From: Caldimicrobium sp.
GTDB lineage: Bacteria; Desulfobacterota; Thermodesulfobacteria; Thermodesulfobacteriales; Thermodesulfobacteriaceae
DNA length: 52,078 bases
Direction: 5' to 3'
Assembly: GCA_009903935.1 (NCBI GenBank)
Contig: WYEG01000032.1
Coordinates: 1-52,078 of the forward strand
Below, in pieces: positions 33,683-42,269 of the stretch. Under the pieces are notes generated by a model, which did not search any database, was not told the origin of the DNA, and saw nothing but the letters and a program-made list of their open reading frames with translations. Numbering within the stretch: position 1 is the first letter of the stretch; every line of letters begins with the position of its first letter. The translations under genes were made by a program, and so were the position numbers.

Positions 33683-33710
33683 AAAATATACCAATTGCTT
33701 AAAATTTCAA
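33683..33710 (-). promoter_or_regulatory. Promoter for tRNA-His
   Basis: Minus-strand TTGAAA (33705-33710) with TATTTT (33683-33688) at 16-base spacing; an alternative TATATT is two bases closer. It overlaps the divergent trmB promoter. Confidence 0.5.
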
Positions 33711-33722
33711 GAAGATTACATT
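33695..33722 (+). promoter_or_regulatory. Promoter for trmB, leaderless
   Basis: TTGCTT (33695-33700) and TACATT (33717-33722), spacer 16, place the transcription start within 2-3 bases of the ATG at 33731. Confidence 0.45.
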
Positions 33723-33730
33723 ATTGAGGT

Positions 33731-34780
33731 ATGAGTAGGCTCTACCTCAAAGAAAATGACCTCCCTTTTTATCCAAACTGGCAGGAAATCTTTGAAAACT
33801 CAAACCCCATCTACGTTGAAATTGGGGTTGGCAAGGGGGATTTTATCCTTGAGATGGCAAAGAACAATCCACAGGTCAACTTCGTAGGAGTTGATTACTC
33901 TCGAGAAGTTTTAAGAAGCGCCGTAAAAAAAATAGAAAGTGCTCAACTTAAAAATGTTAGGCTTATCCCGATGGAGGGGGCAAAGTTCCTTTGCAAGGCC
34001 TTCACCTCTGAGGCAATCTCTGGGCTCTATCTAAACTTCCCAGACCCTTGGATAAAAAGAAAGAAGGCTAAAAATCGCTTAGTAAATGAAGCCTTTCCAT
34101 GGTTATTAGCTGATAGGTTAAAACTTTCTGGCTTCTTTCGCATGGCAACGGATTACAAGCCTTACATTGAACAAACTGTTGAGTTCTTCTTGAAAACAGG
34201 AGCCTTTGCCCCTCTCTGGGAGGAAGTTATAAGAACCGAAGTAGAAGACTTCTATCTTACAAAGTATGCAAAAAAATGGCTTTCTTTAGGTGGGACATTA
34301 TACTTTACTGGTTTTAAAAAAATAAAAAGAGTTGAGCTTCCAAACTGGGTAAAAGATTATTATCCTTTATTAAAAATCTCGAGGGATGAGCTCTTGCCCA
34401 TCGTTAACATCCTAAAGCTAAATCAACATCCGGATTTTAAGAAACTCTATGAAACTCTACCAAGGGGGATTATCTACCAAAAAGAGGAAAACTTGGTTAA
34501 AGTTCTTGATGTCTACTTTAAAGATGATGGCGTGCTTGTTGACCTATTAGTCAAAGAAGGCTCCCTTAAGGAACGGTTTTTTATTCTTATTTCACCTTAT
34601 CAGAAGGACGGAGTTATTCTAACTTCTCATGAGGCAACGCCCCCTGAGCCAACGGACCTTGTTCACTTAGCCTTTGTGTTGCTTTGTAAAGAGGTTTTAA
34701 AGGTTTATCCGTCTGCCCACATTCTTAAAACAACCTGCAAGGAAAAGTTATTAAAAAGGTATTTGAACTTAACATGTTAA
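33731..34780 (+). CDS. trmB: tRNA (guanine-N7-)-methyltransferase
   Basis: TrmB forms m7G46 in tRNA using SAM. The first ~215 residues are the canonical enzyme: SAM-binding VEIGVGKGDFILEMAKNNP, then VGVDYSREVL and LNFPDPWIKRKKAKNRLV. A further ~130 residues form a C-terminal extension (from about LEWNILKLNQHPDFKKLY) absent from mesophilic TrmB; longer TrmB chains are known in some thermophiles such as Aquifex. Only GAGGT abuts the ATG, and the promoter is so close that translation may be leaderless. It overlaps the HlyD gene by 7 bases. Confidence 0.93.
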   Translation: MSRLYLKENDLPFYPNWQEIFENSNPIYVEIGVGKGDFILEMAKNNPQVNFVGVDYSREVLRSAVKKIESAQLKNVRLIPMEGAKFLCKAFTSEAISGLYLNFPDPWIKRKKAKNRLVNEAFPWLLADRLKLSGFFRMATDYKPYIEQTVEFFLKTGAFAPLWEEVIRTEVEDFYLTKYAKKWLSLGGTLYFTGFKKIKRVELPNWVKDYYPLLKISRDELLPIVNILKLNQHPDFKKLYETLPRGIIYQKEENLVKVLDVYFKDDGVLVDLLVKEGSLKERFFILISPYQKDGVILTSHEATPPEPTDLVHLAFVLLCKEVLKVYPSAHILKTTCKEKLLKRYLNLTC

Positions 34781-35709
34781 AAAAGGTTCTGCCAATCCTA
34801 ATAGTTTTAGTGCTCTTTGTAGGATTAAGCCTTTATTTTTTCAAGAAACAAGAGAAACCAAGAGGGTTATTGATCCTTCATGGTCGGGTTGAGGGGAAGG
34901 AAATAAACATAGGCTCTAAGGTTCAGGGGCGGATAATTCGTCTTTATAAAAGAGAGTCAGACCCTGTGAAGAAGGGGGAGCTTCTTGCTGAGCTTCGTCC
35001 GGACGAATACCTTGCCATGTTATCCTCAGCTCAAAAGGAGGTCCAGGCTGCGGAAGAGACAGTCCTTATGGCTCAAAGCTATTTGCTTAAGTCTCAAGCT
35101 AAGCTTGAGCAGGCAAAAAGAGACCTTGAAAGGTATAGAGCCCTCTTTCAGGAGGGCTTAGTCTCAAAAAGGGACCTTGAGATTGCGGAGCTTAACTACA
35201 CATCTGCCTTATCTGAGTTAAAAGTTAACGAAAAGTATGTGGCCCAAGCTAAGGCTAAGCAATCTTCGGCTTTACAAAGGTTAAAAGAAGTGGAAGTTTC
35301 CTACAGGGAGACAAAGATTTACGCCCCGGCAGACGGAGTAATTCTTTCAAGAGTTGCCGAAGAGGGAGAGGTTGTTAACCCTGGACAGGTTATCTATACT
35401 ATGGTCGACCTAAACAAGCTTTACATCAAGGTATACATCCCTGAACCAGATCTCGGAAAAGTTAAGCTTGGGCAACAAGCAAGGGTTTATGTTGATGCCT
35501 ACCCTGATAGATACTTCAACGGGACGCTAACCCGGGTCTACGAGCAAGCAGAGTTTACTCCTAAAAATGTAGAAACTAAGGACGAAAGGGTTAAGCTTGT
35601 CTTTGGAGCTGAGGTCTCTGTTGAAAACCCTGAGGGGTTACTTAAGCTTGGGATGCCAGCAGATGTGGTTCTAAAGATAGACCCTAAGGCAGAATGGATA
35701 AAGCCTTAG
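34774..35709 (+). CDS. HlyD-family membrane fusion protein of an ABC-2 exporter
   Basis: A 311-residue periplasmic adaptor: N-terminal membrane anchor (residues 4-24), split lipoyl domain around LILHGRVEGKEINIGSKVQG and KIYAPADGVILSRVAEEGEV, separated by a ~90-residue coiled-coil hairpin (KEVQAAEETVLMAQSYLLKS, LERYRALFQEG), then a beta-barrel domain. It matches the YbhG/HlyD type that couples an ABC-2 transporter to an outer-membrane channel; no TolC gene is nearby. It overlaps trmB by 7 bases and the ATPase by 16, so the exporter is translated as a tightly linked set. Confidence 0.92.
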   Translation: MLKKVLPILIVLVLFVGLSLYFFKKQEKPRGLLILHGRVEGKEINIGSKVQGRIIRLYKRESDPVKKGELLAELRPDEYLAMLSSAQKEVQAAEETVLMAQSYLLKSQAKLEQAKRDLERYRALFQEGLVSKRDLEIAELNYTSALSELKVNEKYVAQAKAKQSSALQRLKEVEVSYRETKIYAPADGVILSRVAEEGEVVNPGQVIYTMVDLNKLYIKVYIPEPDLGKVKLGQQARVYVDAYPDRYFNGTLTRVYEQAEFTPKNVETKDERVKLVFGAEVSVENPEGLLKLGMPADVVLKIDPKAEWIKP

Positions 35710-37433
35710 ATAAAGGATTAGATAGCCCTGTTATCAGGGTAGAAGGGCTTACCAAGTATTACAACAAGAAGGTTTTAGCGGTAGATAATGTCTCGTTTGA
35801 AGTAAGAAGGGGAGAGGTTTTTGGGTTAATCGGACCTGATGGAGCGGGTAAAACAACCGTTCTTCAAATGCTCGCAGGCGTTCTAAAACCCTCATCAGGA
35901 AATGTATTTGTTTCTGGGATTGAGGTTACGAAAGCCCCAGAAAGTATAAAACCCCTCATAGGCTACATGCCCCAGGGGCTTGGATTAAACCTTTACGATA
36001 ATCTGACAGTGGAAGAAAACATAAACTTCTTTTGCAGCCTAAGGGAAATTCCGGATGAGGTCTTCCTCCAAAACAAGGAGCTACTTTTAGAGATAACGGG
36101 GCTTAAGCCCTTTCTGTCAAGGCAGGTAAAGGCGCTTTCAGGCGGGATGAGGCAAAAGCTCGCCTTGGTCTGCACCCTTCTTCATCTCCCTAAGATAATC
36201 TTTCTTGATGAGCCAACGACCGGTGTTGACCCCCTCTCTCGACAAGAATTCTGGAAGATAATCCACACCTTGGTTCAAGAAAAGGGTCTTACAGGCATTA
36301 TAACCACCTCTTACATGGACGAAGCTGAGCGTTGCCATAGGATAGCCCTTATGTTCCAAGGAAAGATCATTCTTCAGGGAAAACCTGAAGAGTATCCAAA
36401 CCTTGAGGAGGCTTTTATACAAGCCATATCAGACAAGGCTAAATCAAGTGGGGCGGAAAAGCCAATAAACTTAGAAAAACCTTCGTTAACAACGGGTTCA
36501 ACGGAAAAGCTTATTGTTTGTAAAGGTGTGAGCAAGCTCTTCGGAGATTTTCGAGCCGTTGAAAGAGTTAGCCTTGAGGTAGAGAAGGGAGAGGTCTTGG
36601 GGCTTCTTGGTCCAAACGGGGCTGGTAAAACCACCTTAATAAAGATGATGTGCGGGCTTTTAGAACCAACTGAAGGAGAGATTTTCATCGCAGGACATAA
36701 TGTAAAAAAAGAAAAGGCTAAGTTATGGCAAACCATAGGCTACATGTCTCAAAGGTTTTCCTTGTATAAGGACCTCACAGTGATGGAAAATGTTAGTCTT
36801 TATGCGGGGTTGTATGGGGTAAGGAGAAAGGACTTTGCCAGTTTGCTTGAGAAGCTTGGGCTATTTCCGTGGAAGGATAGGCTTGTCAAGGATATCCCTT
36901 TTGGCATCAGGCAAAGAGTAGCCCTTCTATGTGCTGTCCTTCACGAACCGCTTGTTGTTTTTTTGGATGAGCCAACTTCAGGGGTTGACCCCTTAGCAAG
37001 GAGAACCTTTTGGGAGGTCATTTACCGCCTTTCCAGAGAAGAAGGGATAACGGTGATCCTGTCCACCCACTACATGGATGAGGCAGAAAACTGCGATAGA
37101 ATTGGGCTCATGAACAGAGGAAGGCTTATTGCCCTTGGAACGCCTGAAGAAATAAAGAAAGGAGCTGAGGCTATCTCAGGGAAGCTCTTACAGATTAAGT
37201 CTCCACTTTTTAGAAAGGTTTTTAGTCTTCTTAGAGATAGGTTTGCAAACCTTTCCTTATGCGGAAGCAAGATTTACTTGAGAACTTTCACACCTAATGA
37301 AGACCGCGAAAGAATAATCAAGCTTTTTGAGGAAGCCGAGATAAAGGATTATCAGATTGAGCTTTCTATTCCGCCCCTACAGGAAGCCTTCGTAGATTTT
37401 ATTCTTAACGACATGAAAAGGGGGCAAACTTAA
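35694..37433 (+). CDS. Tandem ATPase subunit of an ABC-2 exporter (YbhF-like)
   Basis: A 579-residue protein with two fused nucleotide-binding domains. Domain 1 has Walker A GPDGAGKTT (47-55), signature ALSGGMRQ (147-154) and Walker B IIFLDEPTTGVDP. Domain 2 has Walker A GPNGAGKTT (306-314) and VVFLDEPTSGVDP, but its signature is degenerate (DIPFGIRQR in place of LSGGxxQ), so one composite ATP site may be impaired. It pairs with two ABC-2 permeases and the HlyD adaptor to export an unknown compound, perhaps a drug or lipid. Confidence 0.93.
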   Translation: MDKALDKGLDSPVIRVEGLTKYYNKKVLAVDNVSFEVRRGEVFGLIGPDGAGKTTVLQMLAGVLKPSSGNVFVSGIEVTKAPESIKPLIGYMPQGLGLNLYDNLTVEENINFFCSLREIPDEVFLQNKELLLEITGLKPFLSRQVKALSGGMRQKLALVCTLLHLPKIIFLDEPTTGVDPLSRQEFWKIIHTLVQEKGLTGIITTSYMDEAERCHRIALMFQGKIILQGKPEEYPNLEEAFIQAISDKAKSSGAEKPINLEKPSLTTGSTEKLIVCKGVSKLFGDFRAVERVSLEVEKGEVLGLLGPNGAGKTTLIKMMCGLLEPTEGEIFIAGHNVKKEKAKLWQTIGYMSQRFSLYKDLTVMENVSLYAGLYGVRRKDFASLLEKLGLFPWKDRLVKDIPFGIRQRVALLCAVLHEPLVVFLDEPTSGVDPLARRTFWEVIYRLSREEGITVILSTHYMDEAENCDRIGLMNRGRLIALGTPEEIKKGAEAISGKLLQIKSPLFRKVFSLLRDRFANLSLCGSKIYLRTFTPNEDRERIIKLFEEAEIKDYQIELSIPPLQEAFVDFILNDMKRGQT

Positions 37434-37436
37434 GCA

Positions 37437-38546
37437 ATGCTAACCAGATTTTCGGGCATTGTGAAAAAAGAATTTTCTGAGCTGATAAAGGATAGGCTTT
37501 ATCTTACCTTTGTATTTTTTGTGCCCTTGATAGTTCTTTTTATGCTTGGTTATGGATTAAACTTTGATGTAAAGGGATTGCCTTTAGCTTTTCTTGATTA
37601 TGATAGAAGTAAGCTAAGCAGAGAATACATAGATAGCTTTGTTAATTCTGAATACTTTAAGCTTTACGCCTTGGTTGACAATTATGAAGAAGCCTTTCAC
37701 CTTATGTATTCGGGTTTAATCAGGGCTATCATAGTGATTCCCCAAGATTTCTCTCAGAAGCTCTATAAGGGAGAAAAAACTGAGGTGCAGATGCTCGTTG
37801 ATGGAACCTATCCCAGCAGGGCTGAGGTGGTAAAGGGCTACCTAACAGCCATAAACGCTCTTTTTAATCAAAGGCTCCGTAAGGGCAAAGATAATATGAG
37901 ACCGCAGTTTGAGATAGAGACGCGAGTTTGGTATAACCCGGGGCTTGAGAGCAAGAATTTTATTATGCCAGGGATGTTGGTTACTACCCTTTGTTTTTAT
38001 CCGGTCATCCTTGCTTGCCTACTAGTGGTAAGGGAAAAGGAGCTTGGTAGCATCCTAAACTACTATACCTCCCCAGCTAAAAGATGGGAGATCATCCTTG
38101 GCAAAGCTATCCCTTATGTTTTTGTTAGCTTTCTCACTTATTTATTGCTTTTTCTCATCACCGTTTTTGTTTTTAAGGCAAAGTTTATCGGGAATTTTTT
38201 CGTTCTTTCCTTAGCAAGCATTCTTTATTTATTTTGCACCGTTGGTCTTGGGCTCTTTATTTCAACGATAACTAAAACTCAGATAACTGCCATGCTACTT
38301 GCCTTTGTAGCAACTGTCATCCCGACCTATCTTTACTCAGGTTTTCTTTATCCAGTTAGTAGTATGGAATTTAGCGGCAGGCTTATAAGCAGAATAATTC
38401 CCGCCACCTATTTTTTGGACATTGTAAGGGGTATCTATCTGAAAGGGCTTCCCATCTCCTACTTTCTACCAAACCTTTTTAGCCTTTCTATCTACGCTCT
38501 TATTGTCTACACCGCAACCATCCTAAACTTTCGTAAAAGGATGTAA
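37437..38546 (+). CDS. ABC-2 type permease (first)
   Basis: A 369-residue permease of the ABC-2 family (YbhS/YhhJ type). One N-terminal helix after VKKEFSELIKDRLYLT is followed by a ~130-residue extracytoplasmic domain with DYDRSKLSREYIDSF, then five C-terminal helices including the family segment VVREKELGSILNYYTSPAKR. It starts three bases after the ATPase stop. With the second permease at 38912 it likely forms a heterodimeric channel. Confidence 0.92.
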   Translation: MLTRFSGIVKKEFSELIKDRLYLTFVFFVPLIVLFMLGYGLNFDVKGLPLAFLDYDRSKLSREYIDSFVNSEYFKLYALVDNYEEAFHLMYSGLIRAIIVIPQDFSQKLYKGEKTEVQMLVDGTYPSRAEVVKGYLTAINALFNQRLRKGKDNMRPQFEIETRVWYNPGLESKNFIMPGMLVTTLCFYPVILACLLVVREKELGSILNYYTSPAKRWEIILGKAIPYVFVSFLTYLLLFLITVFVFKAKFIGNFFVLSLASILYLFCTVGLGLFISTITKTQITAMLLAFVATVIPTYLYSGFLYPVSSMEFSGRLISRIIPATYFLDIVRGIYLKGLPISYFLPNLFSLSIYALIVYTATILNFRKRM

Positions 38547-38575
38547 TTTCAATAATCCAGAAGGGAGGGGCTATT

Positions 38576-38899
38576 ATGGAGAAGTTTTACAGGACCTTGC
38601 ATCCAAGACCGGTTGTCCTCATCGGTAGCGGAAGCGTTAAAGCAGGGGAAATCAACTTTATGGCTTGCTCGTGGATTACTCCGATAGCTGAGGATGTGCC
38701 TTCTGTTGGCTTTGCCTGCGACAAAGAGCACTACACTCGGGAGCTCATTGATAAATACAGGCAGTTTTCAGTAAACATAACTGAAGACATAGACCTTATT
38801 TGGAAGGTGGGAACAGTTAGCGGTCGCGAATTGAATAAAGTAGAAGCCTTTGATATTAAGATAGAGGTTGGCAAAGCCTTGGATGTGCCTTTAAAATAA
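38576..38899 (+). CDS. Truncated flavin reductase-like FMN-binding protein
   Basis: A 107-residue protein matching the N-terminal part of flavin reductase-like/flavoredoxin proteins (LHPRPVVLIGSGSVKAGEIN, then ACSWITPIAEDVPSVGFAC and FSVNITEDIDLIWKVGTVSG). Complete members run to 160-190 residues; this one ends at about the point where the second half of the barrel should begin. It has a good ribosome binding site (GGGAGGGG) and lies between the two permease genes, 29 bases after one and 12 before the other. It is either a 3'-truncated remnant or a short variant. Confidence 0.75.
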   Translation: MEKFYRTLHPRPVVLIGSGSVKAGEINFMACSWITPIAEDVPSVGFACDKEHYTRELIDKYRQFSVNITEDIDLIWKVGTVSGRELNKVEAFDIKIEVGKALDVPLK

Positions 38900-38911
38900 A
38901 AGCCAAAACAA

Positions 38912-40027
38912 ATGCGCCTTCTTTTTCTGCTTAGGAAGGAGTTTTTACAGCTTTTTCGGGACAAAGTTTTGCTCCTTGTTTTAATCTATGCTTTCACTGC
39001 CGTAGTCTATACTGGGGGAAAGGGTGTTAACCTTGAAGTCAGGAACTTTTCTGTCATTGTTTACGACCTAAGCAAAAGCAAAGAAAGCAGGGAATTCATA
39101 GAAAAGCTCCGCAAGCCCTATTTTAAAGTTGTAGCCTATGTAAACTCAGACGAAGAGGTGGTTGATTGGCTTGATAGGGGCAGGGCTTCTATGGCTATCA
39201 TCATTCCTCCTAACTTTTCCACCTTGGTAAAGGAAGGGAAAGGCAAGGTTCAGGCAATTGTTGACGGAACCATGTCCATGACCTCAACCATGGCCATCTC
39301 TTATCTGAACACCATTGCCTATGAGTATTCCTTAGAGCTTTTAGAGTATTCGGTTTACAAAAAGCAGTTGAAAATACCTGAGGTTGAGGCAAGGTTAAGA
39401 AGCCTCTTTAATCCTAATAACCTTAGCTCATGGTTTATGAGCCTCCTTGAGCTTTTTAACATGACGACTATGGTGTCGCTTCTCCTAACCGCTTCAGCCT
39501 TGATAAGAGAAAAGGAACAAGGAACGATTGAGCAACTTCTAATCACCCCTGTGAAAACTTGGGAGGTGTTTTTAGCCAAAGTCATACCTACTGTTGTTAT
39601 AATTGGTTTTCTATCTACGATGAGCCTTCTCCTCATGGTAAAGGGTGTGTTTGGAGTGCCGATAAAGGGGAGCGTCTTAGTATTTTTTCTTGTCACTTGC
39701 CTTTATGTCTTTACTGTTTCTGCTCTGGGGATAACCATTGCCACGATGGTTGATAATCTTTCTCAAGCCATGATGGTTATTTTAGCCATCCTTGTCCCGA
39801 TGCTTATGATTTCTGGAGCCTGGACGCCTCCTGAAGCTATGCACCCTGTGATAAGGGCTGTAAGCCTTCTTTCCCCTATGAGGTATTATTTGGAGTTTGG
39901 TTACGGAATTTTGCTAAAGGGGGTAGGGTTTTCCTATCTTTGGAAGGATGTTCTTGGCATGATAGGGGTAGGAGGAATACTTTTTGTTATCTCTTCCCTA
40001 AAATTTCGCCAAAGCTTTGCCAAGTGA
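38912..40027 (+). CDS. ABC-2 type permease (second)
   Basis: A 371-residue ABC-2 permease, the partner of the one at 37437. The layout is the same: N-terminal helix after LLRKEFLQLFRDKVL, an extracytoplasmic domain (YDLSKSKESREFIEKLRKPY), then five helices with LIREKEQGTIEQLLITPVKT. There is no visible Shine-Dalgarno sequence (AGCCAAAACAAATG). The last gene of the exporter operon; a repeat island follows. Confidence 0.92.
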   Translation: MRLLFLLRKEFLQLFRDKVLLLVLIYAFTAVVYTGGKGVNLEVRNFSVIVYDLSKSKESREFIEKLRKPYFKVVAYVNSDEEVVDWLDRGRASMAIIIPPNFSTLVKEGKGKVQAIVDGTMSMTSTMAISYLNTIAYEYSLELLEYSVYKKQLKIPEVEARLRSLFNPNNLSSWFMSLLELFNMTTMVSLLLTASALIREKEQGTIEQLLITPVKTWEVFLAKVIPTVVIIGFLSTMSLLLMVKGVFGVPIKGSVLVFFLVTCLYVFTVSALGITIATMVDNLSQAMMVILAILVPMLMISGAWTPPEAMHPVIRAVSLLSPMRYYLEFGYGILLKGVGFSYLWKDVLGMIGVGGILFVISSLKFRQSFAK

Positions 40028-40072
40028 AAAAAATAGGAGAGACTTCCCCCTTCCTTTACTTAGGGTTTTGCC

Positions 40073-40223
40073 AAGTTTATAATTGAAAAATGATAGACGG
40101 AGACCCCTCGCTTTGCTCAGGGCGACAAGAAGGCTTGTTAGAGGCGACACGAAGGTTCGCTCTAGGTGATAAGAAGGCTCGCTTTGCTCGGGGCGACAAA
40201 GTTTGGTTAAGTTTATAATTGAA
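40073..40223. repeat. Dispersed repeat island flanked by 15-base direct repeats
   Basis: AAGTTTATAATTGAA occurs at 40073-40087 and again at 40209-40223, 136 bases apart. Between them (about 40090-40200) lie four degenerate units of the repeat family: GACCCCTCGCTTTGCTCAGGG, CGACACGAAGGTTCGCTC, GGTGATAAGAAGGCTCGC and TTTGCTCGGGGCGAC. Each direct-repeat copy contains TATAAT, and the second lies directly before the zinc-ribbon gene. Confidence 0.75.
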
Positions 40224-40226
40224 GGA

Positions 40227-40439
40227 ATGGCTAAAGATAGCAAAAGGTTCTTCGCAAAGAAAAAGGTAGCTAAGGCAACCTGTGAGTTCTGCGGGGAAGA
40301 AAAACCTCTTTGCTATGTTTGTCGAAAATGTGGCTTTACTCTATGCGCAGAGTGCTTAATGGCTGAACAAAAGAAGTTTGTTTGTGCAAGCGCTGTTGCT
40401 TGGATCTGTCCTAACTGCGGAAACTGGGAAACGCTTTAG
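40227..40439 (+). CDS. Small zinc-ribbon protein
   Basis: A 70-residue protein (ATG 40227; an in-frame TTG at 40203 would start inside the upstream direct repeat). It has four cysteine pairs: CEFC, CYVCRKC, CAEC and a final CPNC, so probably two zinc-binding knuckles. A basic N-terminus (KDSKRFFAKKKVAKA) suggests nucleic-acid or ribosome contact. TATAAT at 40214-40219 ends 7 bases before the ATG, so the mRNA may be leaderless, although AAGGA also touches the start. No named family is recognised. Confidence 0.7.
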   Translation: MAKDSKRFFAKKKVAKATCEFCGEEKPLCYVCRKCGFTLCAECLMAEQKKFVCASAVAWICPNCGNWETL

Positions 40440-40464
40440 AAAACGGTTTAGAGGTTAGGCGCCG

Positions 40465-41094
40465 ATGGAGGTCTACATCAAATCCATTGTTGAACATTTT
40501 CTGCTCCTTTTTGAAAAGAGCGGCTATGCAGGAGTTTTCTTTCTTATGGCTTTAGAGTCAACCCTTGTTCCCATTCCAAGCGAGGTGATCATGCCCCCAG
40601 CTGGCTACCTTGCAAGCCAAGGAAAACTTTCCCTCGTTGGCGTGGTCTTAGCCGGCACCTTTGGCTCCTTAGCTGGTGCCCTGACAAACTACTACTTAGC
40701 CCTAAAACTTGGGAGGCCAGCCCTTCTTAGGTTCATCAGAAGGTATGGGAAGTATCTTCTCTTGACTGAAGAGAGTTTCAAAAAGGTTGAACACTTTTGG
40801 GGTAACCATGGACACATCAGCACCTTCGTGGGGAGGCTCCTTCCCGGAACAAGGCATGTGATCTCTATCCCTGCAGGTTTAGCAAGGATGGCTCTTTTTC
40901 TTTTCAGTCTTTACACTGCCCTTGGGGCCTTAATTTGGTGTAGCTTCCTTGCCCTCTGCGGATACTACTTTGGCAAAAACGAAGAGCTCCTAAAATCAGC
41001 CTTGCACAAGGGTTCATACGGATTAATCATAGGGGTTCTCGTTATCATAGCTCTCTATGTTTACTTTAAAGTTGTCCGAAAGAAACACTCTTAA
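40465..41094 (+). CDS. DedA-family membrane protein
   Basis: A 209-residue DedA protein. The acidic/hydrophobic signature ALESTLVPIPSEVIMPPAGY near residues 29-48 and the GRLLPGTRHVISIPAGLARM segment are typical, with four to five hydrophobic helices. DedA proteins include undecaprenyl-phosphate and phospholipid flippases and support membrane potential. It starts 25 bases after the zinc-ribbon gene and overlaps the convergent aminotransferase gene by 4 bases. Confidence 0.92.
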   Translation: MEVYIKSIVEHFLLLFEKSGYAGVFFLMALESTLVPIPSEVIMPPAGYLASQGKLSLVGVVLAGTFGSLAGALTNYYLALKLGRPALLRFIRRYGKYLLLTEESFKKVEHFWGNHGHISTFVGRLLPGTRHVISIPAGLARMALFLFSLYTALGALIWCSFLALCGYYFGKNEELLKSALHKGSYGLIIGVLVIIALYVYFKVVRKKHS

Positions 41095-42248
41095 GAATTG
41101 GCTAAGTAGGAGTAAAGCTCTTCTTCTGCCGTCTTAACTCCAAGCCCAAGTTCAACTTTAATTCCAAAGTGTTTTAACCCAAGCTCAAGGGCTGAGATGG
41201 CGATAAGGAGGTCAAAGGGAGACTGGTCCCCCATGTGGGTTATGCGGATGATCTTGCCTTTTAGAGCGTCTTGCCCTCCAGCAAAGATTATACCCCACTT
41301 GTCTCGCACGAATTTTAGAAAATCTCCGGTTGGCAAGCCCTCAGGAGCCTTTATCACCGTTAAAGACTCTGACGGGACATCAGGAAAAAGTGATAAACCA
41401 ATGGCTGAGACGGCTTTTCTACAGGCAGAGCTAATGGCTTGGTAATGGGCAAAGAGCCTCTCAAGGGTAAGCTCTTTGATCCGGTTTAGCATCTCCCTTA
41501 AGGCAAGAAGAAGGCTTACCGCAGGGGTAAAAGCTGTTGTGTCTTTATCATAGGCTTTATCTTCTTTCGCTAAGCTAAAGTAGTATTTTGGAAGCTTTGA
41601 GCTCTTAGCAAGCTCCCTTGCCTTTTGAGAGAGGGCAATGAAAGAAAGCCCCGGAGGAAGGCTTAAAGCCTTCTGTGACCCTGTGATCAAAACATCTATC
41701 CCAAGCTCATCCATGGGAAGAGGATATACGCCCACGGCAGTTATTCCATCAACGACAAGGATTGTCTCTCTTTCTTTACAGAGTTTTGCAAGGTCAGGAA
41801 CGGGATGTTTTACTCCCGTTGAGGTTTCGCAGGCTTGAACAAGTATTGCCTTGGCTGAAGGGTGCTCTTTTAAAGCCCTTTCAACATCGGAAGGGTCAAC
41901 GGCTTTTCCCCAGGGGACCTTTATGGTAATTGGGTTTAGACCGAAGGTTCCAGCAAGCTCTCTCCATCTTTCGCCAAACTTCCCTCCTTCAACGACGATG
42001 ACTTTGTCTCCGGGAGAGAAAAGATTTGTTATCGCAGCCTCCATGGCTCCTGTTCCTGACGAGGCAAAAAAGTAGACCCTTTCTTTTGTTTGGAAGAGAT
42101 ATTGAAGCCCGGAGCGGATTTCTTTCAAAATTTCTGAAAACTCTGGCAAGCGATGATGGGTCATGGGCTGAGCTTGAGTTAAAAGGACTTGAGGAGCAAC
42201 GGGCACAGGACCCGGAGTGAAAAGATATTTCTTGCTGAGAAACTTCAT
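41091..42248 (-). CDS. Class V aminotransferase (alanine/serine-glyoxylate type)
   Basis: A 385-residue PLP enzyme. It starts YLFTPGPVPVAPQVLL, has FFASSGTGAMEAAI, the Asp contacting the PLP nitrogen in LVVDGITAVGVYPLPMDELG, and the PLP lysine in LITGSQKALSLPPGLSFIAL. This is the alanine/serine-glyoxylate aminotransferase family, which also contains enzymes for serine or 2-aminoethylphosphonate metabolism; specificity cannot be fixed. It has AAGGAGGA before the ATG, and the promoter region is bracketed by paired inverted repeats (42270-42328). Confidence 0.88.
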   Translation of the reverse strand: MKFLSKKYLFTPGPVPVAPQVLLTQAQPMTHHRLPEFSEILKEIRSGLQYLFQTKERVYFFASSGTGAMEAAITNLFSPGDKVIVVEGGKFGERWRELAGTFGLNPITIKVPWGKAVDPSDVERALKEHPSAKAILVQACETSTGVKHPVPDLAKLCKERETILVVDGITAVGVYPLPMDELGIDVLITGSQKALSLPPGLSFIALSQKARELAKSSKLPKYYFSLAKEDKAYDKDTTAFTPAVSLLLALREMLNRIKELTLERLFAHYQAISSACRKAVSAIGLSLFPDVPSESLTVIKAPEGLPTGDFLKFVRDKWGIIFAGGQDALKGKIIRITHMGDQSPFDLLIAISALELGLKHFGIKVELGLGVKTAEEELYSYLANS

Positions 42249-42269
42249 TCCCCATCCTCCTTAGGTAGG

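Noticed and set aside
40090-40200. Four spaced units considered as a CRISPR array
   Set aside because: Unit lengths and sequences vary and there are no constant repeats with unique spacers or cas genes.
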